The notes below the pieces were generated by a model. It ran no database searches, was not told the DNA's origin, and saw only the letters and a list, made by a program, of their open reading frames with translations. Position numbers and translations under genes: made by a program. This document shows, one piece after another, positions 1 through 8,900 of a DNA stretch of 9,518 nucleotides (positions are counted from its first letter, which is position 1; each line of letters opens with the position of its first letter). Source of the DNA: an uncultured Eubacteriales bacterium (lineage in GTDB: Bacteria > Bacillota_A > Clostridia > Christensenellales > Aristaeellaceae); the NCBI GenBank assembly GCA_902766515.1, contig CACXEB010000234.1, positions 1 through 9,518 on the forward strand, given 5' to 3'.

Positions 1-168
1 CAACTCAGAAAATGTATGCATTCCTGTGTATGTATCTGCTCCGCATAAGATCGCAAATATCGCTAGAAACAGCACATCCCGCAATGAGTATTTGATCGCG
101 TTCCCTTTCCGGAATTCCGGTATGTCTGCCAGCAATTCCAGAAATGTTTTCTGTTCTTCCTTTGTCAA
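1..168 (-). CDS. ISAs1-family transposase, N-terminal fragment (runs off the left edge)
   Basis: This is the first 56 codons of a DDE transposase whose remainder lies outside the window. The residues include LLADIPEFRKGNAIKYSL, DVLFLAIFAILCGADT and MHTFSEL. This is the pattern of the DDE_Tnp_1-associated N-terminal domain that marks ISAs1/H-repeat transposases (short acidic helix, then a D-x-R-K-G-N motif, then a hydrophobic helix ending CGAD). An in-frame TAG at 181-183 limits the start to GTG at 175-177 or TTG at 166-168. I chose TTG because AGGGGGTGA lies about 7 nt upstream, whereas GTG lies inside that ribosome binding site. The catalytic DDE core is not visible, so I cannot say whether the element is intact. 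A 67-codon ORF in another minus frame over the same bases is a shadow. Confidence 0.85.
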   Translation of the reverse strand, partial: MTKEEQKTFLELLADIPEFRKGNAIKYSLRDVLFLAIFAILCGADTYTGMHTFSEL

Positions 169-226
169 AGCAATCACCCCCTATGATTACTTTGACATTG
201 TTCCGCATTCTCCTTTTGGTAACAAA

Positions 227-254
227 ATTGTAATATATCGTAATAGTTTCGCAA
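227..254 (-). promoter_or_regulatory. Possible promoter of the IS transposase
   Basis: On the minus strand TTGCGA (249-254) is followed after 16 bp by TACAAT (227-232). This gives an acceptable -10 and a mediocre -35, with transcription starting about 50 nt before the TTG start codon. The -35 would lie within the IS end, as is common for IS elements. AT-rich sequence makes chance matches likely. Confidence 0.35.
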
Positions 255-282
255 TAAGCGATTGCCCTGTTGATGTTCGCGC

Positions 283-312
283 GTCACTGTTCACGGGGGG
301 CTGAACAGTGAC
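283..312. repeat. Perfect 11-bp inverted repeat, 8-nt spacer
   Basis: GTCACTGTTCA (283-293) and TGAACAGTGAC (302-312) are exact reverse complements separated by CGGGGGGC. There is no T-tract on either side, so it does not look like an intrinsic terminator. It lies 13 bp outside the presumed IS end and 19 bp upstream of the -35 of the queuosine promoter. It could be a protein-binding palindrome, a REP-like dispersed repeat, or the remnant of a hairpin that the IS inserted beside. A smaller CCAG/CTGG hairpin follows at 312-322. Confidence 0.75.
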
Positions 313-331
313 CAGTCGCTGGAAAAGCGGC

Positions 332-361
332 TTGACACGGCTTCCGGGGCTGTGCTATACT
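332..361 (+). promoter_or_regulatory. Sigma70-type promoter of the yhhQ-queF operon
   Basis: A consensus -35 TTGACA (332-337) and a TATACT -10 (356-361) are separated by 18 bp. Transcription would start near 368, about 18 nt before the preQ1 aptamer and about 145 nt before the yhhQ start codon. No other candidate of this quality lies between the IS end and yhhQ. Confidence 0.85.
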
Positions 362-385
362 CCTGCCGTTCGGCTCCGGCCGGGC

Positions 386-427
386 AGACAGTTCGTGACC
401 ATCCTGTCTTTAAACAAAACTACGGGA
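386..427 (+). promoter_or_regulatory. PreQ1-I riboswitch aptamer
   Basis: Stem P1 is AGACAG (386-391) paired with CUGUCU (404-409), enclosing a 12-nt loop that starts UUC. The base directly before the P1 3' strand is C403, the position of the ligand-pairing cytosine in preQ1-I aptamers. The A-rich tail contains AACAAAAC (413-420), identical to a stretch in the Thermoanaerobacter tengcongensis preQ1 aptamer as I recall it. Pseudoknot P2 can form between C394-G397 and U421-G424 (C-G, G-C, U-A, G-U). Its position between a strong promoter and a yhhQ-queF operon fits exactly. Ligand binding should promote the terminator at 460-491 and switch the operon off. Subtype was not checked against a covariance model. 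Confidence 0.85.
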
Positions 428-459
428 CGAAAAAAGGCAAAAGCGATCCTTTTGTTGTG

Positions 460-491
460 CTCCTGGGCCGATGGACCGGGAGTCTTTTTTT
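460..491 (+). terminator. Riboswitch-controlled intrinsic terminator (attenuator)
   Basis: CUCCUGG (460-466) pairs with CCGGGAG (476-482), with one G-U pair and a possible extra CC/GG step inside the loop. The sequence UCUUUUUUU (483-491) follows. It lies 21 nt before the yhhQ start. Its 3' arm contains CGGGA (477-481), which repeats the aptamer tail CGGGA (423-427). The tail can therefore pair with UCCUG (461-465) and block the terminator. Confidence 0.85.
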
Positions 492-512
492 CGCCGGAAA
501 CAAGGAGCATCC

Positions 513-1154
513 ATGAAAAAAACACCTCAGAACCTCATTCTCCTGAACGTCCTGTTTGTCACCTCGCTGGTAACGTCCAACGTACTCAGCGGCAAGATCG
601 TCCTGCTGTTCGGGGCGCTGACCGTTCCCGCGGCGGTGGTGGCCTATCCCCTGACCTTCCTAATGACGGACGTCATCGGCGAAATCTGGGGCAAGCAGGA
701 AGCGAACCGCACCGTCCTGTACGGGATCGCCTGCCAGCTGCTCAGCCTGCTGATGATCGGGCTGGCGATCCTGCTGCCGGTCGCGCCGTTTGCCGACAAC
801 CAGGCGGCCTTCACCTCCGTCCTGGGCAGCACCTTCCGCGTGGTAGCCGCATCGCTGATCGCCTACCTGTGCTCGCAGACCTGGGATGTCTGGGCGTTCC
901 ACCGGATCCGCGACGCGTACATCCGTCGGCACGGCTCAGTGAAGGGCGGCCGCTGGATCTGGAACAACGGCTCGACCATGACCAGCCAGCTGATCGACAC
1001 CGCGGTCTTCATCACCCTCGCCTTCTACGGCACGGTGCCCAACCTGTTCAGCATGATCCTGAGCCAGTACGCGGTCAAGCTGATCTACGCGGCGCTGGAC
1101 ACGATCCCCTTCTACCTGCTGACCAACCGCTATACACAGGAGGTGACCGCATGA
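513..1154 (+). CDS. yhhQ: Queuosine precursor transporter, YhhQ family (DUF165/VUT)
   Basis: This 213-residue membrane protein has about six hydrophobic segments. It carries the family hallmarks [10 protein letters not shown] (residues 52-61) and [13 protein letters not shown] (151-163). The family imports the 7-deazapurines preQ0 and preQ1 for queuosine in tRNA. ATG at 513 is preferred because AAGGAG (502-507) precedes it by 5 nt. An upstream in-frame ATG at 471 lies within the loop of the attenuator hairpin and is rejected. The gene overlaps queF by ATGA (1151-1154), so the two are likely translationally coupled. A preQ1-I riboswitch in the leader supports the substrate assignment. Preference between preQ0 and preQ1 cannot be read from sequence, but the downstream reductase points to preQ0. 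Confidence 0.93.
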   Translation: MKKTPQNLILLNVLFVTSLVTSNVLSGKIVLLFGALTVPAAVVAYPLTFLMTDVIGEIWGKQEANRTVLYGIACQLLSLLMIGLAILLPVAPFADNQAAFTSVLGSTFRVVAASLIAYLCSQTWDVWAFHRIRDAYIRRHGSVKGGRWIWNNGSTMTSQLIDTAVFITLAFYGTVPNLFSMILSQYAVKLIYAALDTIPFYLLTNRYTQEVTA

Positions 1155-1648
1155 CCGGACGCACTGAAGCCGAGCGCGACGGGCTGACCCTGCTGGGCAA
1201 TCACGGCACCGTCTACAAGAGCGATTACGCCCCGGAGGTGCTGGAAACCTTTGTCAACAAGCATCCGGACCGCGATTACTTCGTCAAGTTCAACTGTCCC
1301 GAGTTCACCAGCCTCTGCCCCATCACCGGCCAGCCGGACTTCGCGACCCTCTACATTTCCTATGTCCCGGACGTGCGGATGGTGGAAAGCAAGTCGCTCA
1401 AGCTGTACCTGTTCAGCTTCCGCAACCATGGGGATTTCCACGAGGACTGCGTCAACATCATCATGAACGACCTGATCCGCCTGATGGATCCCAAGTACAT
1501 TGAGGTCTGGGGCAAGTTCACCCCCCGGGGCGGCATCTCGATCGACCCGTACTGCAATTACGGCCGTCCCGGCACGCGCTGGGAGGAGGTCGCCTGGCAG
1601 CGTCTCAGCCAGCACGACCTGTATCCGGAGAAGGTAGATAACCGGTGA
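1151..1648 (+). CDS. queF: NADPH-dependent 7-cyano-7-deazaguanine (preQ0) reductase
   Basis: QueF reduces the nitrile of preQ0 to the aminomethyl group of preQ1 using NADPH, the step before tRNA-guanine transglycosylase inserts preQ1 into tRNA. The 165-residue length matches the short, unimodular B. subtilis type. Catalytic Cys56 sits in [17 protein letters not shown] with Asp63 close by, equivalent to Cys55 and Asp62 in the usual B. subtilis numbering. ESKSLKLY (79-86) is the QueF NADPH motif, followed by [12 protein letters not shown] with the conserved substrate-binding Glu98. AGGAGGTGA (1138-1146), inside the end of yhhQ, is a near-perfect ribosome binding site. No residue of the active site is missing, and the gene appears intact. 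No queC, queD or queE is adjacent. Confidence 0.98.
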   Translation: MTGRTEAERDGLTLLGNHGTVYKSDYAPEVLETFVNKHPDRDYFVKFNCPEFTSLCPITGQPDFATLYISYVPDVRMVESKSLKLYLFSFRNHGDFHEDCVNIIMNDLIRLMDPKYIEVWGKFTPRGGISIDPYCNYGRPGTRWEEVAWQRLSQHDLYPEKVDNR

Positions 1649-1653
1649 TCATC

Positions 1654-1683
1654 AAAAAAAGGCTGTCGAAGCAGCCTTTTTTT
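1654..1683. terminator. Bidirectional intrinsic terminator between convergent operons
   Basis: Seven A residues (1654-1660), GGCTG (1661-1665), loop, CAGCC (1672-1676) and seven T residues (1677-1683) form a symmetric hairpin with a U-tract on either strand. It lies 5 nt after the queF stop and 13 nt after the ATPase stop on the minus strand, so it should end both the queuosine and the ABC operon transcripts. Confidence 0.92.
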
Positions 1684-1696
1684 GTTGATCCTGACT

Positions 1697-2788
<1,092 letters not shown>

Positions 2789-2790
2789 GG

Positions 2791-4611
2791 TCAGCCTCCT
2801 ACTCCCTTATCGATAGATGCGCCGGTCAGCTTGTTGACGGTGAAATTGATGATCAGCACGACGACGATGATCAGCAGGTTGATCGCGTTGCCGAACTGTG
2901 CCCAGCCCTTCTCCGAGTACTGCATCAGCATGGTCGTCAGGATGGTGTTGCTGGACGGCACCAGCAGTACGAACAGGCTCAGCTCGCGCATGCACGATAC
3001 CAGCGGCAGCAGGTAACCGGACAGGAAGCTCGACTTCTGGATCGGGAAGATGACCCGGGCCATCCGCTTCCACCACGGGATGCCGGTGATCAGCGCGGCT
3101 TCCTCAATCTCGCCGGACAGCTGCAGCATGGCGTTGACGCCGGAGCGTGAGGCGAACGGCAGGTACTTGACCGATCCGACCAGCGCCAGCAGCAGGAACC
3201 CGCGGAGCCACGGGAGATGGGACGACATGGACAGGTAGATCGCGCCGAAGGCCAGCGCTGGCATCAGGTAGGGGAAGAAGCTCAGCGAGTTGACCCACGA
3301 GGACAGCCTGCTCCCGCGCCGCTTGGCAACGCCGTAGCCCACCAGGATGCCGGAGGTGCCCGCGACCAGCGCGCAGGTCAGCGCGAGGCCCAGGCTGAAG
3401 CCCAGGGCGCTCCAGACCTTCGGGTTCAGCAGGATGCCGGTCGAATCGCCCTGGTCCAGCCGCTCGGTCAGGTTGGTGCCGATCCAGAAGTCCAGGGTCA
3501 TGTTGTTCAGGCTGTAATCGCCCGCCTTGATGATCACGGACTCCAGCGCGAACGTCACCAGCGGCACTACCGCGACCATCAGCAGGATGATGACCAGGAT
3601 CACGGCCACCGGCGCATTCGCCTTGCCGAGGTTGATCTTGCTGATCTGCCCGGACTTGCCCGTCACGGTCGTGAACTGCTTGCGGCTGTTGGTGACCTTC
3701 TGGTTGAGCATCAGGATCGCCACGCCGAAGAGGATCATCACGCCGACAATGATGTACGCCTGGCCCGGATTGCCGTCCATCAGGGATTTCATCTTGGTGG
3801 ACAGCACGTAGTACCTGACCGGCGAGCCAAGGAACACGGGCACGGAGTACGCGGACATGGAGCTCGCGAACACCAGCAGGAAGGTGGACAGCATGGCCGG
3901 CTTGACGATCGGCAGCGTGATCTTCCAGATGATGCGCGGGCGGCTGGTCTTCAGGATGGTCGCAGCCTCTTCGAGGTTCGCGTCCATGTTCCGCAGGATG
4001 CCGCCGATCAGGATATAGGCGAACGGCGCATAGTGCAGCCCGAGCACCAGCGCGATCGGAAACGCGCCGTACACAAACCACTCGGGCATATAGATGCCGA
4101 AGACCGACGCCATGATGCCGTTGGACGTCTTGAGGCCGATGTTCACGTTCTTGAAGAAGGTCTCCCAGAACAGCGCCAGCGTCCACGCCGGCATGATGTA
4201 CGGGAACGTGAAGACCGCCGAGACGAACTTCTTGTACTTGAGGTTGGTGCGCGTCACGAGGAACGCGACCATGCCGCCGAACAGGATGGCGATCGCGGAC
4301 GCCGCTACGGAGACGATCAGCGTATTCAGGAACGGCTGGTAGAACTGGATCCGGCTATAATCACCATCGGCAAACATCCGCTGGAAATGATACCATGTCA
4401 GTTCCCCCAACGACTGCCCAGCCTCGCGGGCTTCGCTTCTCGTGTGGAGGGTGAAGGTCTCTACCAGCATCGACAGGAGCGGATAGAGGGTCAAAAGCGC
4501 CAGCATGACCAGGAAAACCAGCAGGATGACGTTGGCCGGCTTGGACAGCCAGGCGCGTACCCTGCCCCGGAGCCGGCTCAGGCGGACGCTTTGCGCATGG
4601 GCCTGTACCAC
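2791..4611 (-). CDS. Fused double-domain ABC permease, FbpB/AfuB type
   Basis: This permease of about 606 residues has two tandem inner-membrane transport domains, each ending in an EAA loop that docks onto the ATPase. EAA1 is EEAATILKTSRPRI (about 214-227) and EAA2 is EEAALITGIPWWKRM (about 503-517). About twelve hydrophobic segments are visible, the first at roughly 28-50. Length and one-chain architecture match FbpB-type Fe3+ permeases and related aminoethylphosphonate systems. A longer start at TTG 4630-4632 is possible, but it lies in the U-tract of the preceding terminator. GTG at 4609-4611 has AGAGGTGA about 8 nt upstream and is preferred. The gene is intact and precedes the ATPase gene by 2 nt. 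Confidence 0.92.
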   Translation of the reverse strand: MVQAHAQSVRLSRLRGRVRAWLSKPANVILLVFLVMLALLTLYPLLSMLVETFTLHTRSEAREAGQSLGELTWYHFQRMFADGDYSRIQFYQPFLNTLIVSVAASAIAILFGGMVAFLVTRTNLKYKKFVSAVFTFPYIMPAWTLALFWETFFKNVNIGLKTSNGIMASVFGIYMPEWFVYGAFPIALVLGLHYAPFAYILIGGILRNMDANLEEAATILKTSRPRIIWKITLPIVKPAMLSTFLLVFASSMSAYSVPVFLGSPVRYYVLSTKMKSLMDGNPGQAYIIVGVMILFGVAILMLNQKVTNSRKQFTTVTGKSGQISKINLGKANAPVAVILVIILLMVAVVPLVTFALESVIIKAGDYSLNNMTLDFWIGTNLTERLDQGDSTGILLNPKVWSALGFSLGLALTCALVAGTSGILVGYGVAKRRGSRLSSWVNSLSFFPYLMPALAFGAIYLSMSSHLPWLRGFLLLALVGSVKYLPFASRSGVNAMLQLSGEIEEAALITGIPWWKRMARVIFPIQKSSFLSGYLLPLVSCMRELSLFVLLVPSSNTILTTMLMQYSEKGWAQFGNAINLLIIVVVLIINFTVNKLTGASIDKGVGG

Positions 4612-4630
4612 AAAGATCACCTCTTCTTGC

Positions 4631-4668
4631 AAAAAACCGGCGGAGGCGCGTCACCGCGTCCCGCCGGT
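4631..4668 (-). terminator. Intrinsic terminator between binding protein and permease
   Basis: On the minus strand ACCGGCGG (4661-4668) pairs perfectly with CCGCCGGU (4636-4643). An inner CGCG/CGCG stem (4655-4658 with 4647-4650) is capped by a GUGA loop, and six U residues follow (4631-4636). It lies 13 nt after the binding-protein stop codon and immediately before the permease. In importer operons such a partial terminator usually gives more binding protein than membrane subunits, which is the role inferred here. Confidence 0.88.
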
Positions 4669-4681
4669 CCGGATAGCAGGA

Positions 4682-5824
4682 TTAGTTCTGGCAGTGCTGC
4701 AGGATGAAGTCCTCAACCCTAAAGTTCTCCAGGATGTATTCCGCGTCCTCCATCACCAGCGTGCTCTTCCACACGTCGATCGTCAGATCGCCTTCGTTGA
4801 CCGTGATCGCCGGGTTGGGAGAATACGCGCCGATGGACTTGCCCCAGGGCTGGAAGCCTTCCTGGGTCATCAGGTACTCGATGAACAGCATCGCGGTGTA
4901 CGGACGGGTCGCCTTGGTGTTGACCATGGTGTACATCGGATACATGAAACCCGCGAAGGGCTCGATCTCATAGCCGTTCAGGGACGCGTCGTACTGGGCG
5001 ACCGTCAGGTTGTCCGTGAACACGGAAGAGGAGCGCAGCTTGCTGAGCACGAACAGGCCGATGCGGCCCGCGGCGGTCTCCTGGCTGACTTCCTCGGCGA
5101 TCGTGGTGTCGGATTTGCCGAAGGTCACATTGCCCAAGAACTCGGCGATCCACTTGTAGCCGGCGTTCTTGTAGCTGCCGAGCTCGATCGGGGCGCCCTT
5201 GTAGGCTTCATACGCCTGCGCCAGCTTGTCCGCCCACTCATCCTTGGTCAGCATGACCAGGAAGTTCATGTTCACCTTTTCGCTCTCAGGATTCTTGAAG
5301 ATGACGCTGCCCTTCATCGCCGGCTCGGTCAGCTCCCAGACGTTCTTGATGGCGGGCACATTGTCGCCCAGGTTGTTGTAGATGAACAGCTTGTTGATGT
5401 ACTGGTGCACCAGCGCGGGCTGCTGGTCCGCCGGATCCAGCACGTCCTTCACGGCCGCGGGCACGAAGTTGATGACCAGGCCCTCAGCGATCGCGTCGGT
5501 CAGCTGTGCGCCGTCCTGGATCATGACCATGTCGGCCGCCGTCGCGCCGTTCTCAGCGCGGAGCTTCGTGTAGATTTCCTGGTCCTTCAGGTTGTTGGAC
5601 TCGAACGGGATGCCGTACAGCGCGCCGAATTCCTCGACGGCCGTCGCGATGCGGCTCGTATTGCCGTAAACGACGAAGTTGCCGGTCTCCGCCTTCGCCT
5701 TTTCGACCAGTTCGTCATGGCTCAGCGCCTCGCCGGCCGCGACATCCGCCGCCACGTCCGCCATCGCGCTGACCGCGCACAGCGCCATCATGAGCGCCAG
5801 CACCAGGGATACCAATTTCTTCAT
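4682..5824 (-). CDS. ABC importer substrate-binding protein, FbpA-like (cluster D type)
   Basis: This 380-residue exported binding protein is the first gene of the importer operon. A signal peptide spans residues 1-22 (MKK, then a hydrophobic core, then AVSAMA before Asp23). The mature part starts with an acidic helix and NFVVYGNTSRI (49-59), followed by DMVMIQDGAQL (98-108). This is the fold order of FbpA/PotD-like proteins that bind Fe3+, polyamines or phosphonates. Tyrosines near the C-terminal half (MYPMY, 294-298) might be ligand contacts, but the substrate is not determined. ATG at 5822-5824 follows AAGGAG by about 9 nt. A longer start 18 codons upstream would put charged residues before the signal peptide and is rejected. 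There is no canonical lipobox. Confidence 0.9.
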   Translation of the reverse strand: MKKLVSLVLALMMALCAVSAMADVAADVAAGEALSHDELVEKAKAETGNFVVYGNTSRIATAVEEFGALYGIPFESNNLKDQEIYTKLRAENGATAADMVMIQDGAQLTDAIAEGLVINFVPAAVKDVLDPADQQPALVHQYINKLFIYNNLGDNVPAIKNVWELTEPAMKGSVIFKNPESEKVNMNFLVMLTKDEWADKLAQAYEAYKGAPIELGSYKNAGYKWIAEFLGNVTFGKSDTTIAEEVSQETAAGRIGLFVLSKLRSSSVFTDNLTVAQYDASLNGYEIEPFAGFMYPMYTMVNTKATRPYTAMLFIEYLMTQEGFQPWGKSIGAYSPNPAITVNEGDLTIDVWKSTLVMEDAEYILENFRVEDFILQHCQN

Positions 5825-5877
5825 AATACAACGCTCCTTCTTTGTAAAATCCGGGCCTCTACAGCCCCTTTTGGGCA

Positions 5878-5906
5878 ATTATAGCATAAACCCCCTCGCT
5901 GTGCAA
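5878..5906 (-). promoter_or_regulatory. Sigma70-type promoter of the ABC importer operon
   Basis: On the minus strand TTGCAC (5901-5906) and a perfect TATAAT (5878-5883) are separated by 17 bp. Transcription would start near 5871, giving a leader of about 47 nt before the binding-protein start codon. The leader is too short for a large riboswitch. No Fur-type box (GATAATGATAATCATTATC-like) is visible. Confidence 0.88.
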
Positions 5907-5911
5907 GGGGG
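5891..5911 (-). repeat. 6-bp inverted repeat over the -35: weak terminator or operator
   Basis: CCCCCT and AGGGGG arms (5891-5896 and 5906-5911) flank 9 nt. On the minus strand UUUAU follows, so it could be a weak terminator for the upstream Ig-protein gene, whose stop is 35 nt before it. The same arms span the spacer and the -35 element of the importer promoter, so a repressor site is the alternative. Nothing in the sequence decides between them. Confidence 0.55.
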
Positions 5912-5945
5912 AGAATGCGAACGGAAAAAGCCTGTCAGAAGCGTA

Positions 5946-8900
5946 TCAGTTGATATAGACCCAGACATACCCGAACTCGCGCGCGAACGCTTCCGCGGTA
6001 CTGCCGGGCCGGCAGACGATCAGGGGGCGGACGCCGTTCAGGGCGGAGAAAGCGATCTGTGTGTCAACGGCGGGAATGACGAGCTGTTCAAGGCCGCAGC
6101 CGCTGAACGCGAACGCGTCTATGCGGGACACATGATCTCCCAGGACCACAAAGCGCACCTGCCTGTCACCCGAGAAAGCGTTCTGTTCGATCACGCGCAG
6201 CCCGGCGGGGGTATTCAGGACTGCTTCCACAACAACCGTCACGTCGTAAACAGCCGTGCCCGAAGCGCCTTCCGCCGTCACGGTGGCGGTGCCGGTACGC
6301 AGGGCGGTCAAAGCGTTTCCGGACACGGATACCGTGGCGGTATCGTCCGAAGTCACGCTTGCGATCTCCCCGTACAGCGGCGGCAGGATCACGGACTGCC
6401 CTGCGCGCAAAGTGATTTTCGCCTCCATACCGTTGCCTGTGCCGCTGGATTCGCGGATCAGCCTGATTGTAAACGATCCGGTATCGTAGGAGGATACCCA
6501 GTACTGACAGGTCTGCCCCGCCGTCAGCCGGGCCGTCAGCCGGCAGTGCGCGTCGCTGTCGTTATAGGAATAGGAATACATGTCATCCGATTCGTCCAGC
6601 AGCTGACCATTGCCGTCATAAAGCTTCGCATAGGGGTCCGCATCGGTAGAGCCGAAAGAATAAAGCGTGTATGTTCCCGTTGCCGCCGGTGTGAATGCAA
6701 AGATGCTGTATTTCTTCGGCGTATCAATCCGGACAGTGACGGACTGGCCGACCGCAATGGTCTGAGGTGCGCCGACGTTCAGTGTGAAAATGATGATTTC
6801 GGACGTTTCATACATATCATAGACATAGCAGCGGTAAACGGCGCTTTCCGTCACGGTTATGGTGATTGAAGCGCGATCATTTTCAAGACCTCTGTCTCCT
6901 TCATACCATTCGTATCGGAAACCGCCCTCCATGGCAGCCGCCTGAACCTCCAGCGTGACCTCTTCACCGGCCTGTACGGTTCGCACCGTGCTGCCAACCG
7001 GCACTGCGCTGAAGGCATTCTCGACCCGGATGGTAAATTCTGCCTGCCGGTAATTGCCAAAGCCATCATATACCTGGGCATATACGCCCACCAGACCGGT
7101 CACATTGGTCAGCGTACATTTGGTCAGGTCTTCAGACTCCGTCTTTTCACTGAAGTGATCCCATCCAAAAGCGCTCCAGTCAATGCCCACTTCTTCACTC
7201 TGCGTACAGCCGAATGCAACTTCCAGCGTCACGTCCGAGCCGTAGGGTACGGTGATTTCCGTATTCCCCACCGCTTCGACCCAGAGATCCGTATCGAAAT
7301 TGACTTCAAATTCACAGTATTCAAAATTACCGTAGATGTCGCCGACTTCACATGTATACCAGGACCGCTCGGTGATGTCCTCAATCGTCCGCGTCGGCTC
7401 GTTATACCCCTCGATCCACCAGTTATAGGTCAGCGAACCGGTATTGCAGGTTGCTTCGATTTCCAGGGTCACCGAACTTCCCGGAGCAATCGTATAAACC
7501 CGGTGTTTTCTCTGGACAACAAGCCCATTGTCCACACTCAACCGGAAAGACTGATAGTCTGTTCTGCCATAATCATCCGTCACTTCCACAAAATACTCTG
7601 TCAGTGTATTGATCGGGTCCGTCGTGATCGTGTCCGAAACGGCACCTTCCAATGTTTCCTGGTCACTCCAGTTGCCATTTGCATCTCTCATGGACCGGTA
7701 CCACTGATACCGGAGCCCGCCAACCAGACAGGAAGCGTTCACAGTCAGACTGACCGTATCATTGAGGGAGACTTTCCTTGATAAATTGCCCACAGGCCGG
7801 ACAGTCAGCTGGTTGTCCATATCCACGTAAAAGTATACAGATTTTTCTCCGCCATACTCGTCAGACACATCACAACGATACTGAGCAGGCGCTGTTACAG
7901 GATCCGTAGTGACCGTGTTGCCTTCAGCGCCGGGTATAAGTACTTCCCCGGCCGTGGCGTTATCACCATGATAAATGTGTTTATACCACCGGTAAGTCAG
8001 GCTGCCGTTGGCACAGGACGCGTCTACTTCAAGGTCCACCGTGCTGTTGGGGGCCACGCCTAACCAGGTATCGCCTACGGCAGTTGCGGTCAGCTGATTG
8101 TCAATCGTGACATAAAACTCCGTAAAGCAATAATGGCCATAATCGTCAAAAGCCATGCATATATAACGCGTTTCTTCTACCACAGGGAATGTCGTGAATG
8201 TATTCCCGGTTGCACCGCTGATGGCATTTCCCGGCCAATGAACGCCTTTCGGATCCGGCCTGTACCATTGAAATCTTGTTCCCCCGCTCAGGCATGTTGC
8301 GTTCACTTCAAACGTCGTTGTCGCGTTCAAAGGAACAGCGACAGTGGAATCACCAAACCGAATGATATTCAGCACATTTTCAAGATGGATATAAAAGAAA
8401 ACGATATCCCTGTTACTGTAATCATCCGTCACCTGACAGCAATACCGCGTCGGTGCGTGAGCCGGATCCGTCGTGAAAACGCTGGATGTCGCTCCGCTGA
8501 CCGCTTCCCACTGCGGATAATTCCCGTGCTCCACTTGTCTGAACCACTGATAGGCCAGGCTGCCGTTGCTGCAGGAAGCCGTTACTTCAAGGTCCGCAGT
8601 ATCATTATACCGTATGGTCACATTGTCACTGCCGACCGGCTGAGCAGACAACTGATTGTCAAAATAACTGGATTCATCGCAGTTCACCATGAACGTTACT
8701 TCAGTTGTGTTCAGATAATCATCTGTGATCTCACAAACATACATCGTATATTCAGTCACCGGATCCGTCGTCAGGGTATCGCTGTTTTCACCACACAGGA
8801 TGCTGTTCAGTTCCCAGCGCCAATAGCCATTCACATTTCTCTCTTTTCGCCACTGATACCAAAGTAAGCCATTGCTGCAGCCTGCGTTCACCTTCAGGAC

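Larger units (their letters stand above)
1..269 (-). mobile_element. Partial ISAs1-family insertion sequence, transposase-proximal end
   Basis: The element comprises the transposase start plus about 100 bp of AT-rich upstream DNA. Read on the minus strand from 269, the sequence begins CAGGGCAATCGCTTATTGCG. I recall ISAs1-family termini commonly starting with CAGGG, and the AT-rich, non-coding character stops near here. The boundary is inferred: the other terminus, which would show the matching inverted repeat and the target duplication, is outside the window. A GCAAT/ATTGC hairpin (about 251-265) lies just inside this end. Confidence 0.5.

Noticed and set aside
5..208. 67-codon minus-strand ORF over the left end
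   Set aside because: It overlaps the transposase N-terminus in another frame; only the frame starting at TTG 168 matches a known protein domain, and its ATG is only 1 nt from the AAAAGGAG upstream.
308..1648. 446-codon plus-strand ORF covering the leader, yhhQ and queF
   Set aside because: Its second part is queF in frame; the first part is Arg/Pro-rich out-of-frame reading through the promoter, riboswitch and yhhQ.
4612..4632. Longer permease start at TTG 4630-4632
   Set aside because: The codon lies in the U-tract of the intrinsic terminator; GTG 4609-4611 has a well-placed ribosome binding site.
5825..5877. Riboswitch in the leader of the binding-protein gene
   Set aside because: The leader is only about 47 nt, with small competing GGGC/GCCC hairpins and no known aptamer pattern.
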